DNA of 56,899 bases. Origin: Candidatus Roseilinea sp. NK_OTU-006 (GTDB lineage Bacteria > Chloroflexota > Anaerolineae > J036 > Brachytrichaceae). Below are positions 9,292-18,290 of this stretch, one piece after another (position 1 is the first letter of the stretch; each line of letters begins with the position of its first letter). The stretch covers positions 1 to 56,899 of the forward strand of contig NZ_JAAFGM010000024.1 of the NCBI RefSeq assembly GCF_012931985.1, in the 5' to 3' direction. The notes below the pieces were generated by a model. It had not been told where the DNA came from and did not search any database. It saw only the letters and a program-made list of their open reading frames with translations. A program made the translations under genes and the position numbers.

Positions 9292-10722
9292 CTATCCGCT
9301 GACGCCTGGCCTTGCTTGGCTGCGTCTGCGCTGCTTCAGCCGCTCGCGGAAAGGTTGCTTGGCAAACGCCGGGAAGTCCCGGCTGTCCGTCCAAGCCTTC
9401 AGCGGAGGCGGCAGCGACTCGATCTTGCCCTCGGCGTTGGCCAGCATCTGCGTCGCAAGGCTGGCTAGCCAGCCTCCGCTGCGATACAGCGCCGGCGATA
9501 GCATCGCCTGCCGCCACAGGCGCATGCCTGCGCGCCAGGCAAGCGTCGCATCGCCGGCCTGCACCAAGTCGCGCCGCAGCTTGAGCAGCATGTCGGGGAT
9601 GTTGATCTCCACCGGGCAGGCGGCCTGACACGCGCCGCACAGGCTGCTGGCATAGGGCAGCTCGGGCGCGTGGGTGGGGCCGAGCAGTAACGGCGAGATG
9701 ATCGAGCCGATCGGCCCCGGATACACCCAACCGTAGGCATGTCCGCCGATGTTCTGATACACCGGGCAGGCGTTCAGACAGGCGCCGCAGCGAATGCACG
9801 CCAGGCTCTCGGTGTATTCGCTGCCCAGGATGTGCGAGCGGCCGTTGTCCATGATGATCAGGTAGAACACCTCCGGCCCGTCCGGCTCATCCGGTCGGCG
9901 CGGGCCGCTCATCAGGTTGTTGTAGACCGACAAGCGCTGACCGGTGGCGCTGCGGGCGAGCAGTTGCACCAGGATAGCGTAGTCCTCCCAGGTGGCGATC
10001 ACCTTTTCGACGCCCATCACGGCGACGTGCACCCGTGGCGCGCTGGTGGAGAGGCGGTTGTTGCCTTCGTTCTCGACCGTGGCGATTGTGCCGGTCTCGG
10101 CAATGGCGAAGTTGACGCCGCTGATGCCCATGTCGGCCTCGAGATACTTCCGGCGCATCACGCCGCGCACGAAGCGCGTCATCTCCTCCGGCCGGTCGGT
10201 CATCGGCATACCCAGCTTATCGTGCAGGAGCTGCGCGGTTGCCTCCTTGGTCTTGTGCAGCATGGGGAAGACGATGTGGCTAGGCGTCTCGCCGGCCAGT
10301 TGAATGATGTACTCGCCCAAGTCGCTCTCCGTCACTTCGATGCCGTGCGCTTCGAGTGCGTGGTTCAGTTCACTTTCTTCGGTGACCATGCTCTTGCCCT
10401 TGGTTACGCACCGGACGCCGTGCTTTTGACAGAGGTCGAGGATGACCTGGTTCAGTTCGGCGGCGTCGCGCGCCCACAGCACGTGACCGCCGTTGGCGAT
10501 CACATTCCGCTCAAGCTGCTCGAGCAGGTCGGGCAGATGGTTCAGGGCGTGTTCGCGGGCCAGTCGCGCTTGGCGGCGGAGCGCGTCGGCGTCGGTGGTT
10601 TCGACCATGGCCGCGATGCGGGCGTTCACCCCGCGCGTGGTGCCGCGGTCCAGCGCCGTTTGCAGTTGAATATCGCTCAGGGCAACGGTGACGGACTGAG
10701 AGAATTGCGTTGTCCTCGACAT
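9292..10722 (-). CDS. lutB: LutB-like iron-sulfur LUD-domain protein of lactate oxidation
   Basis: A 476-residue member of the LutB/YkgF family. The N-terminal LUD domain (about 60-300) carries KGKSMVTEE and MGISGVNFAIAETGTIA. The C-terminal part has two ferredoxin-like clusters, CIRCGACLNACP and CGACQAACP (about 310-385), for two 4Fe-4S centres. It is expected to pass electrons from lactate oxidation to the respiratory chain with LutA. It lies 25 bp after lutA and 9 bp before lutC. Confidence 0.94.
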   Translation of the reverse strand: MSRTTQFSQSVTVALSDIQLQTALDRGTTRGVNARIAAMVETTDADALRRQARLAREHALNHLPDLLEQLERNVIANGGHVLWARDAAELNQVILDLCQKHGVRCVTKGKSMVTEESELNHALEAHGIEVTESDLGEYIIQLAGETPSHIVFPMLHKTKEATAQLLHDKLGMPMTDRPEEMTRFVRGVMRRKYLEADMGISGVNFAIAETGTIATVENEGNNRLSTSAPRVHVAVMGVEKVIATWEDYAILVQLLARSATGQRLSVYNNLMSGPRRPDEPDGPEVFYLIIMDNGRSHILGSEYTESLACIRCGACLNACPVYQNIGGHAYGWVYPGPIGSIISPLLLGPTHAPELPYASSLCGACQAACPVEINIPDMLLKLRRDLVQAGDATLAWRAGMRLWRQAMLSPALYRSGGWLASLATQMLANAEGKIESLPPPLKAWTDSRDFPAFAKQPFRERLKQRRRSQARPGVSG

Positions 10723-10747
10723 AGCCGGTCAACGATCCGTTTTCAGT

Positions 10748-11476
10748 TCACACCCTGCCTGCCAGCACCTCTGCCACGTGAACCACGCGCTTGGTGGAAC
10801 GGTGGCGCGACAGGCCGCCGTTCATGTGCATTGCGCAACTGGCATCGCCGGTGATGATGATGTCGCAGTCGGCGGCGCGGATGTGTGCCAGCTTATCGTT
10901 CAGCATCGCCGCGCTGATCTCGCCCATCTTTATCGCGAACAATCCGCCGAAGCCACAGCATTGGTCGTGGCCGGCCATCTCGACGAGCGAGAGGTTGCCT
11001 ACGTTGGCCAGCAGCGCGCGCGGCTGCCGGGCAATCCCCAGGCCGCGATAGCCGTGGCAGGCGTCATGAATGGCTGCGCGGGTGGGCTTGGCGAGCGATG
11101 TGCCTGGGTCGGTCACACCGAGCGCGTCCACCAAGTATTGCGTCAGCTCCCACGTTTTGGCCGCAATCGCTTCGGCTTCGGCGAAGCGGGCGCACCCTTT
11201 GAAAAGCTCCGGGTAGTAATGTCGAACCATGCTGGCGCAGCTCCCGCTCGGCGTCACGATGGCGTCGTAAGCGCCGAAGACGTCCAAAAAGTGCTCGGCC
11301 ACCGGCCGCGCATCGGCGTGAAAGCCCGCGTTGAACGCCGGTTGACCGCAGCAGGTTTGCGCTTCGGGAAATTCGACTGTCAGCCCTTGCCGCTCCAGGA
11401 TATCCAACGTGGCTTCCCCGATCTCAGGGAACAGCATATCCACGATGCACGTCACGAACAAGGCCACCTTTGGCAT
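10748..11476 (-). CDS. lutA: LutA-like CCG-domain protein of lactate oxidation
   Basis: A 242-residue protein with two cysteine-rich CCG domains, read as TCCGQPAFN and QCCGFGGLF, related to the heterodisulfide reductase subunit HdrB and glycolate oxidase GlcF. It is the third component of the LutABC lactate oxidation complex. I place the start at the ATG giving MPKVALFVTCIVDML because family members begin at this strand; an upstream in-frame ATG (to 11506) adds ten residues that look non-coding. No strong ribosome-binding site is visible. It heads the minus-strand operon, 76 bp from the divergent exonuclease gene. The shared spacer contains a GGCGG/CCGCC inverted pair around TATCAT (11521-11536). 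Confidence 0.92.
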   Translation of the reverse strand: MPKVALFVTCIVDMLFPEIGEATLDILERQGLTVEFPEAQTCCGQPAFNAGFHADARPVAEHFLDVFGAYDAIVTPSGSCASMVRHYYPELFKGCARFAEAEAIAAKTWELTQYLVDALGVTDPGTSLAKPTRAAIHDACHGYRGLGIARQPRALLANVGNLSLVEMAGHDQCCGFGGLFAIKMGEISAAMLNDKLAHIRAADCDIIITGDASCAMHMNGGLSRHRSTKRVVHVAEVLAGRV

Positions 11477-11552
11477 GTCGGCGATGCTAGCACGATTTGG
11501 CCGCATCGTCTTGTTAGGGAGGCGGTATCATCCGCCCTGGGTTGCCTTCGCC

Positions 11553-12572
11553 ATGTCCGACCTCCTACGGCTCACCGATGATGGCCTGTATTGCGAAGCG
11601 GGCGACTTTTGGATTGACCCGTGGCGACCCGTGCGCCGGGCGGTGATTACCCATGCCCATGCCGACCATGCCCGCCCGGGCAGCGAGGCATATCTGACCA
11701 GCAGCGAAGGCCGCCACGTGTTGCGCTTACGCCTCGGCCCCGATGCCCTCATCGAAGCGGTGCCCTACGGTCAACCTGTCTTCATGAACGGCGTTCGCGT
11801 GAGCCTGCACCCGGCCGGGCACATTTTGGGGTCGGCGCAGATTCGCGTTGAGCACAAGGGGGAGGTATGGGTGGTTACCGGCGACTACAAGACGACCCCA
11901 GATCCAACTTGCGCCCTGTTCGAGTTGGTGCGATGTCACGTCTTCGTCAGCGAATGCACCTTCGGCTTGCCGATCTACCACTGGCCTGATCCGCGAACCG
12001 TCTTTGCGCAGATTCACGCGTGGTGGCAAGCGAACGCGGCCGCCGGTCGCGCCAGCGTGATCTACGGTTACGCGCTGGGCAAGGCGCAGCGCATCTTGGC
12101 CGGCGTGGATGCATCGGTCGGCCCTTTGCTCACGCATGGCGCGGTGGAACGCGTGAACGCGGCCTACCGTGAATCGGGCGTTGCCCTGCCGGCTACCGAA
12201 TACGTGGGTGGGGTGGCTGATCGGGCGCGCTATCGCGGGGCGCTCATCATCGCGCCGCCGTCGGCCCACGGCGCGCCCTGGGTGCGCAGGTTCGGCGATT
12301 GCGCTACGGCGATCGCCAGCGGCTGGATGCAAGTGCGGGGCATGCGCCGGCGAAGGGCGGTGGATCGCGGCTTTGTATTGTCCGATCATGTGGATTGGGA
12401 CGAGCTGATGCGCACGATCGAGGCTACCGGCGCCGAGCGCGTGCTGTTGACGCACGGCTACACGGCCGTCGTCGCCCGATACCTTCAGGAACGCGGTCTG
12501 CAAGCTGATGTGTTGTCCACGCGATTTGTCGGCGATGCAGATGACATTGACGCGATAGCCGAAAAGGCGTGA
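11553..12572 (+). CDS. Ligase-associated MBL-fold DNA-repair exonuclease
   Basis: A 339-residue metallo-beta-lactamase/beta-CASP nuclease of the type annotated as ligase-associated DNA damage response exonuclease. Metal-binding signatures are intact: HAHADH near residue 31, HPAGHILGS near 87, TGDYK near 109 and LLTHGY near the C-terminus. The SECTFGLPIY segment is also characteristic of this subgroup. The start at the ATG giving MSDLLRLTDDGLYC matches the family N-terminus; the frame is open further upstream, but that would run through the lutA promoter region. Its usual partners (ligase, helicase, PdeM) are 1.5 kb downstream, separated by an opposite-strand P450 gene. Predicted role is DNA end processing; direct biochemical evidence for the family is thin. 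Confidence 0.9.
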   Translation: MSDLLRLTDDGLYCEAGDFWIDPWRPVRRAVITHAHADHARPGSEAYLTSSEGRHVLRLRLGPDALIEAVPYGQPVFMNGVRVSLHPAGHILGSAQIRVEHKGEVWVVTGDYKTTPDPTCALFELVRCHVFVSECTFGLPIYHWPDPRTVFAQIHAWWQANAAAGRASVIYGYALGKAQRILAGVDASVGPLLTHGAVERVNAAYRESGVALPATEYVGGVADRARYRGALIIAPPSAHGAPWVRRFGDCATAIASGWMQVRGMRRRRAVDRGFVLSDHVDWDELMRTIEATGAERVLLTHGYTAVVARYLQERGLQADVLSTRFVGDADDIDAIAEKA

Positions 12573-12573
12573 T

Positions 12574-12590
12574 CCCAGCGCCGCGCTGGG
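12574..12590. terminator. Short palindrome between convergent genes
   Basis: CCCAGCGCCGCGCTGGG starts 2 bp after the exonuclease stop and forms an 8-bp stem around a single base, or 6 bp with a 5-nt loop. It may terminate both the exonuclease and the convergent P450 transcripts. There is no T run, so the call is tentative. Confidence 0.4.
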
Positions 12591-12609
12591 TCGGGGCAAC
12601 GGCAGCGCG

Positions 12610-13971
12610 TCAGCGCGCCCGGATGACCATGCGCATGCCGTGCTTCGGGCGCAGCGTTACCAGTGGGTCTATCGTCACGCGATGCCCCGGCGACAGCGTC
12701 AACCGGAAGCGCTGCGCGATCGTGGCCAGGATGAGCCGCGCTTCCATGAGCGCAAATGCGTTGCCGATGCAAATGCGTGGCCCGCCGCCGAATGGGAAGT
12801 AGGCGAACTTCGGCAGGCGTTTCTCCAAGTCGCCTAGCCAGCGCTCCGGTTTGAACTGCTCCGGCGCGTCGAACCAGCGCGGGTCACGCTGCGTGACGTA
12901 GGGTGAGATCAACACCGTGCTGCCCTTCGGCACCCGGTGGTCGCCGATGCGCACGTCTGCCTGCGGCTCGCGCGCAGTGACATAGGCCGCCGGATACAGG
13001 CGTAAGGTCTCTTTCACCACTGCCTCGGTGAACGGCAAGCGTGACAAGTCATCAAAGGAAGGCGCACGTCCGCCCAGGGCCGCATCCAGCTCGGCGTGCA
13101 GCGCCGCTTCGATCCGCGGATGTTGCGACAGCAGATACCATGCCCATGTGAGCGTGTTCGCCGTGGTCTCGTGGCCGGCCACGATCAGCGTGAACGCCTC
13201 GTCGCGCGCCAGTGCGTCGCTCATGCCGCCCGATTCGTCCACCGAGGCCAGCATCATCGAAAGCAGGTCGCCGCGGTCCTGGCCGGTTTGCCGGTAGCGG
13301 GCGATGAAACGCGCAATGACGGCGTGGATCGTCTGCGTCGCCCATTCGCTCCTGCGTCGGGCCGGCGTGGGCAGCCAGTCCGGCGCGCGGAAGATCGTCT
13401 TGAACGCCTGGCCGACCTGCTGCTGTCCGATGTCCACGGCGCGCCCGATGTCCTCGCGTTCCTGCGGCGTGAGCTGCTCGCCGAACAACGTCTTGATCAC
13501 GATGTCGAGCGTGAGCGCCATCATGTCGTGGCCGATGTCGCGCGTCTGGCCGGGCTGCCATGCGGCGATCGCCTGTTGCGTGTAGGCGGTCATGGTATCG
13601 GCGTAGGCGGCGATGCGCGCGGCGTGAAAGGCCGGCTGGATCAGCTTGCGCTGGCGCTTCCACAAAGCGCCGTCGCTGATCAACAACCCGTCCCCCAGCG
13701 AGGGGCGCAGCAACTCTTTCGTCAGCTTTGTCTTGTAGTACTTGGCTGCGTCTTCGACCAGCACCTGATGGATGAGGTCAGGGTGATTGGCGAAGTAGAT
13801 GCGCAACGGGCCGAAGCTGAACTGCGTGAAGTCGCCGTACTCGCGCGCGAGGCGCGTCAGAAAGCCGAGGATGTCCGTTTGAAAGGCGCGCAAGTTGCGT
13901 AAGCCGTTGATCAAGCCGACCGGCCCAGGCGCGGATTTCGATTGCGCTAAGGAAGATGGAAGCGTGGTCAT
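12610..13971 (-). CDS. Cytochrome P450 (CYP102/CYP4-like bacterial class)
   Basis: A 453-residue haem-thiolate monooxygenase. The oxygen-activating I-helix motif AGHETT is at 265-270, the K-helix ExxR is Glu321-Arg324 (KETLRLYP), the PERW motif sits near 375, and the haem loop FGGGPRICIGNAF places the proximal ligand at Cys401. No reductase or ferredoxin domain is fused, so it needs separate electron carriers, and none is adjacent. No membrane anchor is seen, so it is likely cytosolic. Substrate cannot be read from the sequence; the closest-looking families hydroxylate fatty acids or terpenoids. It stands alone on the minus strand between the exonuclease and ligase genes of a repair cassette, which is odd. 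Confidence 0.94.
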   Translation of the reverse strand: MTTLPSSLAQSKSAPGPVGLINGLRNLRAFQTDILGFLTRLAREYGDFTQFSFGPLRIYFANHPDLIHQVLVEDAAKYYKTKLTKELLRPSLGDGLLISDGALWKRQRKLIQPAFHAARIAAYADTMTAYTQQAIAAWQPGQTRDIGHDMMALTLDIVIKTLFGEQLTPQEREDIGRAVDIGQQQVGQAFKTIFRAPDWLPTPARRRSEWATQTIHAVIARFIARYRQTGQDRGDLLSMMLASVDESGGMSDALARDEAFTLIVAGHETTANTLTWAWYLLSQHPRIEAALHAELDAALGGRAPSFDDLSRLPFTEAVVKETLRLYPAAYVTAREPQADVRIGDHRVPKGSTVLISPYVTQRDPRWFDAPEQFKPERWLGDLEKRLPKFAYFPFGGGPRICIGNAFALMEARLILATIAQRFRLTLSPGHRVTIDPLVTLRPKHGMRMVIRAR

Positions 13972-14081
13972 TGCAACCCCAATTATGCCGTTGGGTTTTG
14001 AGGCATGAGTTTGGGATTACCTGCGACACCCGCGACACTACCGCTACCCTCTCTCGCGTATGATGCGTGCTGGAGCAGACC

Positions 14082-15758
14082 ATGCGCGACTTTGCTGTGC
14101 TGTACGCCGATCTGGACGCGACCAACAAGACCAACGAGAAGGTCGCGGCGATGGTGCGCTATCTGCGCAGCGCGCCTCCGGCCGATGCTGCCTGGGCGAT
14201 TTACTTCCTGATTGGTCGCCGGCCTCGTCAGGCCGTCTCCGCGACCCATCTGCGCGCCTGGGCGGCCGAAGCCGCCGGCATCGCCGATTGGCTGTTCGAG
14301 GAATGCTATGCTGCTGTGGGGGACCTCGCCGAGACCATGGCGCTGCTCGACGTGCGCGCGTCGTCTCGCGCCTCACATTCGCTGAGCGAATGGGTCGAGG
14401 GCGTGCTGTTGCCCTTGCGCGAGATGGATGAGCCGGATAAAAAGTGCGTCGTGCTTCGCGCCTGGGCCTCGCTCGATTCCCGCGAGCGCTTTGTTTGGAA
14501 CAAGCTGATTACCGGCGCTTTTCGCGTGGGCGTCTCGCAAAAGCTCGTTGTGCGCGCGCTGGCCGAGGTGAGCGGGGTGGATGAGGCCACTTTGTCACAC
14601 CGCCTGATGGGCGAGTGGCAACCCAGCGCCGACTTCTTCGCGCAGCTCATCGCGCCCGAGACGGCTGATGCAGACATCAGCCGCCCGTATCCATTCTGCC
14701 TGGCCTATGCGCTGGAGAGCAAACTCCCCACCGACGCGCGCGGACGCTTGTTCGACGCCGATCCGGTCGCCTTCGCCGGGACGTTGCAGGCCGCGCTGGG
14801 CGACCTGTCGGATTGGCAAGCAGAGTGGAAATGGGACGGCATCCGCGCTCAGCTCATCCGCCGGCGCGGACAGACCTTCCTCTGGTCGCGCGGCGAAGAG
14901 CTGATCACCGCGCGCTTCCCGGAGATCGCCGCAATCGGCGCGGCGCTGCCAGATGGCGTCGTGCTCGATGGGGAGATTCTGCCGTTCAAGGATGGGCGTG
15001 TCTTGCCGTTTGGCCGGCTGCAAACCCGAATCGGGCGCAAGACGCTCACCAAGAAGATCCTGGCCGAGGCGCCGGTCGTCCTATTCGCCTACGATTTGCT
15101 GGAGCTGGACGGTCAGGATGTGCGCAGCCGGCCGTTGCGCTGGCGTCGCGCACAGTTGGCGCAGTTGGTGGAAGCATGTCGCTTGCCCACGCTGAAACTC
15201 TCGCCGATTGTGGCCGCCGAATCCTGGGAAGCGCTAGAGCGGCGTCAGCAGTGCAGCCGCGCGCACGACGCTGAGGGGCTGATGCTCAAGCGGCTGGACA
15301 GCAGCTATGGGGTGGGGCGCATCGTCGGCGACTGGTGGAAGTGGAAGGTTGCCCCATACACGGCGGACGCTGTGTTGGTTTACGCACAGGCCGGGCACGG
15401 CCGTCGCGCCGGCCTGTTCACCGATTACACCTTCGCCGTCTGGGACGGCGACCCGCGCAACGGCGGCCGGCTGGTCCCGTTCGCCAAGGCCTATTCCGGC
15501 CTGACCGATGCCGAGATGCGCCGCGTGGATGCGTTCATCCGCGCCAACACGTTGGAGAAGTTCGGGCCGGTGCGCACCGTGAAACCTCAGCTTGTGTTCG
15601 AGTTGGGATTCGAAGGCATCCAGCGCTCCGCGCGCCACAAAAGCGGTATTGCTGTGCGCTTCCCACGCATCCTGCGCTTGCGCGATGACAAGCGCATCGA
15701 GGATGCCGACACGCTCGAAACGATCCGCGCCCTGTTGCCCATCGAACCCGAAGCGTGA
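14082..15758 (+). CDS. ATP-dependent DNA ligase of the ligase-associated repair cassette
   Basis: A 558-residue ligase. The adenylated lysine is Lys250 in EWKWDGIRAQ (motif I, KxDG). Motif III (DGEI) and motif V (EGLMLK) follow, with an OB-fold domain at the end (about 420-558) and an N-terminal DNA-binding domain. Start at ATG because GGAG lies 6 nt upstream and MRDFAVLYADLDATNKT matches the family start; a GTG 15 nt earlier is less likely. It overlaps the helicase start by 4 bp. Bacterial ligases of this type are non-essential repair enzymes alongside the NAD-dependent LigA. A TATGAT sequence at 14059-14064 may be the -10 box, but no good -35 is present. Confidence 0.95.
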   Translation: MRDFAVLYADLDATNKTNEKVAAMVRYLRSAPPADAAWAIYFLIGRRPRQAVSATHLRAWAAEAAGIADWLFEECYAAVGDLAETMALLDVRASSRASHSLSEWVEGVLLPLREMDEPDKKCVVLRAWASLDSRERFVWNKLITGAFRVGVSQKLVVRALAEVSGVDEATLSHRLMGEWQPSADFFAQLIAPETADADISRPYPFCLAYALESKLPTDARGRLFDADPVAFAGTLQAALGDLSDWQAEWKWDGIRAQLIRRRGQTFLWSRGEELITARFPEIAAIGAALPDGVVLDGEILPFKDGRVLPFGRLQTRIGRKTLTKKILAEAPVVLFAYDLLELDGQDVRSRPLRWRRAQLAQLVEACRLPTLKLSPIVAAESWEALERRQQCSRAHDAEGLMLKRLDSSYGVGRIVGDWWKWKVAPYTADAVLVYAQAGHGRRAGLFTDYTFAVWDGDPRNGGRLVPFAKAYSGLTDAEMRRVDAFIRANTLEKFGPVRTVKPQLVFELGFEGIQRSARHKSGIAVRFPRILRLRDDKRIEDADTLETIRALLPIEPEA

Positions 15759-18286
15759 CCATGGCCGGTGATCAGGAAGGTGCGCTGAGCGCAGCGCGGG
15801 AAGCCGCCCTATCCCACGTCGAAAGCTGGTTTGCTGCGCAGGGCTGGCAGCCGTTCGACTTTCAACGCCAGGCCTGGCGCGCTTATCTACAGGGTCGCAG
15901 CGGCCTGATTCACGCTTCCACCGGCGCCGGCAAGACCTGTGCCGCATGGCTCGGCGTGTTGGCCGAGGCGCTGGCCGAACAAGCGGATGGGCGCCGTGAA
16001 GCCCACGCTGCATCATCGCGCCGGACGCGACGTGAGGATGCGCCGCCGCTGCGCGTGTTGTGGGTCACGCCGCTGCGGGCGCTGGCGGCCGATACCGAGC
16101 AATCGCTGCGCGAGCCGGTCGAGTGGCTGGGGCTGAACTGGACGGTCGAGCGCCGAACCGGCGACACCACGACATCGCTGCGCGCCAAACAAAAAGCGCG
16201 CTTGCCCACCGCGCTGATCACCACGCCGGAGAGCCTTTCGCTCATGCTGAGTTGGCCCGACGCGCGCGAACGCTTTCTCGGCTTGCGCTGCGTGATCGTG
16301 GATGAGTGGCACGAATTGCTTGGCACTAAACGCGGCGCGCAGGCCGAATTGGCGCTGGCGCGGCTGCGCCGCTGGCAGCCGAACCTGCGCGTGTGGGGGC
16401 TGAGCGCGACCTTGGGCAACCTCGACGTGGCGTTGCAGGCGCTGGTGGGGATGAATGCTGCCGACGCCACGCTCGTCCGCGCCGACTCGTCCAAAGCGAT
16501 CGTCATCGAGTCGCTCTTGCCGGAGCGGATGGAACGCTTCCCCTGGGCCGGCCACCTGGGTTTGGTGATGTTGCCGCGCGTCCTTGAGACGATCGCGGCC
16601 AATGCGACGACGCTTATCTTCACCAACACCCGTTCGCAGACCGAGATATGGTATCAGGCCATCCTCGAGGCGCGGCCGGAGTGGGCCGGCCAGGTCGCGT
16701 TGCATCACGGCTCGTTGGACAGGGCCGAACGCGAGTTCGTGGAATGGGGGTTGAAGACGGGTCGGCTGCGCGCGGTAGTGTGTACGTCCTCGCTCGATCT
16801 CGGCGTGGACTTCTCGCCCGTGGATTGTGTGTTGCAAGTGGGCAGCCCCAAAGGCGTTGCGCGATTGTTGCAGCGCGCCGGCCGCAGCGGCCATGCCCCC
16901 GGCCGACCCAGCCGGGTGGTCTGCGTGCCGACCCACGCGCTGGAGCTGGTCGAATTTGCGGCCGCGCGCGATGCTATCCGCCGAGGGCATATCGAGGCGC
17001 GCTTACCGCTGAACAAGCCGTTGGATGTTTTGGCGCAGCACGTGGTCACGGTTGCAGCCGGCGGCGGCTTTCGCAGCGATGAGCTGCTCGCCGAGGTGCG
17101 GGCAGCATACGCCTATCGCAACCTCAGCGATGACGAATGGGGATGGCTGCTCGACTTCGTGACGCGCGGCGGGCGCGCATTGAACGCCTATCCAGAGTTC
17201 CGGCGCGTGGTGTGTGAGGATGGGGTGTACCGCGTGGCCGGCGACGACATCGCGCAGCGCCATCGTCTGTCCATCGGCACGATCGTCGGCGAGGCGGCCA
17301 TCCACGTGCAATACCTGAAGGGCAAGCGGCTGGGCGCGGTGGAGGAAACGTTCGTGAGCTGGTTGAAGCCCGGCGAATGCTTCCTGTTTGCCGGCAGGCT
17401 GTTGGAGTTTGTGCGTTTGCAAGACAACACGGCATGGGTGCGCCGCGCGATCGGCAAGCGACCTATCGTGCCGCGCTGGATGGGCGGCCGCATGCCTCTC
17501 TCTACCGAACTGTCGCACATATTGCGCGAAAAGCTCGAACAGGCGCGCCTGGGGCAATACGACGATGAGGAGATGGCCGCTGTGCGCCCCCTGCTGGAGC
17601 TACAGGCGCGGCGTTCCAAGTTGCCCGAGCCAGACGAGCTGTTAATCGAGCGCGCTCAAACGCGCGAGGGCCATCACCTGTTCTTCTTCCCCTTCGACGG
17701 GCGAGCGGTGAATGAGGGGCTGGCGGCCCTGGTGGCTTATCGCCTATCGCGCCTGCGTCCAATTTCATTTTCGTTCGCGATTAACGACTATGGCTTCGAG
17801 CTGCTCTCGCCCGACCGCGTGGACTTGGATGCGGCGGATCTTTCGCGCCTCCGCGCGCTGTTCAGCCCAGACGATCTGGCGGCTGACCTGGCTGCCAGCT
17901 TGAATGCAGCGGAGCTGGCGCGGCGGCAGTTTCGCGAGATCGCGCGCATCGCCGGCCTGGTCTTCGAGGGGCTGCCTGGCCGGCGCAAGTCGGGCCGGCA
18001 GCTCCAGGCGTCCAGCTCGCTGTTCTACGATGTCTTCAGCAAGTATGATCCCGACAACCTTCTTCTGGCGCAGGCGCAGCGCGAGGTGCTGGAGCGTCAG
18101 CTCGAGGAGAGCCGGCTGTGGCGTGCTTTGCAGCGTATCTCGCGCGGGCGGATTACGCTGATTGATGTGGCCCATCCGACACCGCTGGCTTTCCCGCTGA
18201 TGGTGGATCGGTTACGCGAGCAGCTCAGCAGCGAGGCGCTGCTCGATCGCGTGCGCAAGATGCAGGCACAGTTCGAGGAAGGATGA
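15755..18286 (+). CDS. Ligase-associated Lhr-type DEXH-box DNA helicase
   Basis: An 843-residue superfamily 2 helicase. The Walker A motif STGAGKT has Lys60, the DEXH box reads DEWH at 183-186, and VWGLSATL is motif III. The C-terminal RecA domain has SSLDLGVDFSPVD and QRAGRSGH (motif VI). A large Lhr-specific C-terminal half (about 400-843) follows. The DEWHELLGTKRG string is typical of the ligase-associated helicases rather than canonical Lhr. The GTG start overlaps the ligase stop (GTGA), implying translational coupling; an ATG two codons later is an alternative. It probably translocates 3' to 5' on single-stranded DNA and feeds the nuclease and ligase encoded beside it. Confidence 0.95.
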   Translation: MTMAGDQEGALSAAREAALSHVESWFAAQGWQPFDFQRQAWRAYLQGRSGLIHASTGAGKTCAAWLGVLAEALAEQADGRREAHAASSRRTRREDAPPLRVLWVTPLRALAADTEQSLREPVEWLGLNWTVERRTGDTTTSLRAKQKARLPTALITTPESLSLMLSWPDARERFLGLRCVIVDEWHELLGTKRGAQAELALARLRRWQPNLRVWGLSATLGNLDVALQALVGMNAADATLVRADSSKAIVIESLLPERMERFPWAGHLGLVMLPRVLETIAANATTLIFTNTRSQTEIWYQAILEARPEWAGQVALHHGSLDRAEREFVEWGLKTGRLRAVVCTSSLDLGVDFSPVDCVLQVGSPKGVARLLQRAGRSGHAPGRPSRVVCVPTHALELVEFAAARDAIRRGHIEARLPLNKPLDVLAQHVVTVAAGGGFRSDELLAEVRAAYAYRNLSDDEWGWLLDFVTRGGRALNAYPEFRRVVCEDGVYRVAGDDIAQRHRLSIGTIVGEAAIHVQYLKGKRLGAVEETFVSWLKPGECFLFAGRLLEFVRLQDNTAWVRRAIGKRPIVPRWMGGRMPLSTELSHILREKLEQARLGQYDDEEMAAVRPLLELQARRSKLPEPDELLIERAQTREGHHLFFFPFDGRAVNEGLAALVAYRLSRLRPISFSFAINDYGFELLSPDRVDLDAADLSRLRALFSPDDLAADLAASLNAAELARRQFREIARIAGLVFEGLPGRRKSGRQLQASSSLFYDVFSKYDPDNLLLAQAQREVLERQLEESRLWRALQRISRGRITLIDVAHPTPLAFPLMVDRLREQLSSEALLDRVRKMQAQFEEG

Positions 18287-18290
18287 AGCG

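Noticed and set aside
11409-11552. Upstream in-frame extension of the exonuclease gene
   Set aside because: It runs through the lutA start and divergent promoter, has no family similarity, and the ATG at 11553 matches the usual N-terminus.
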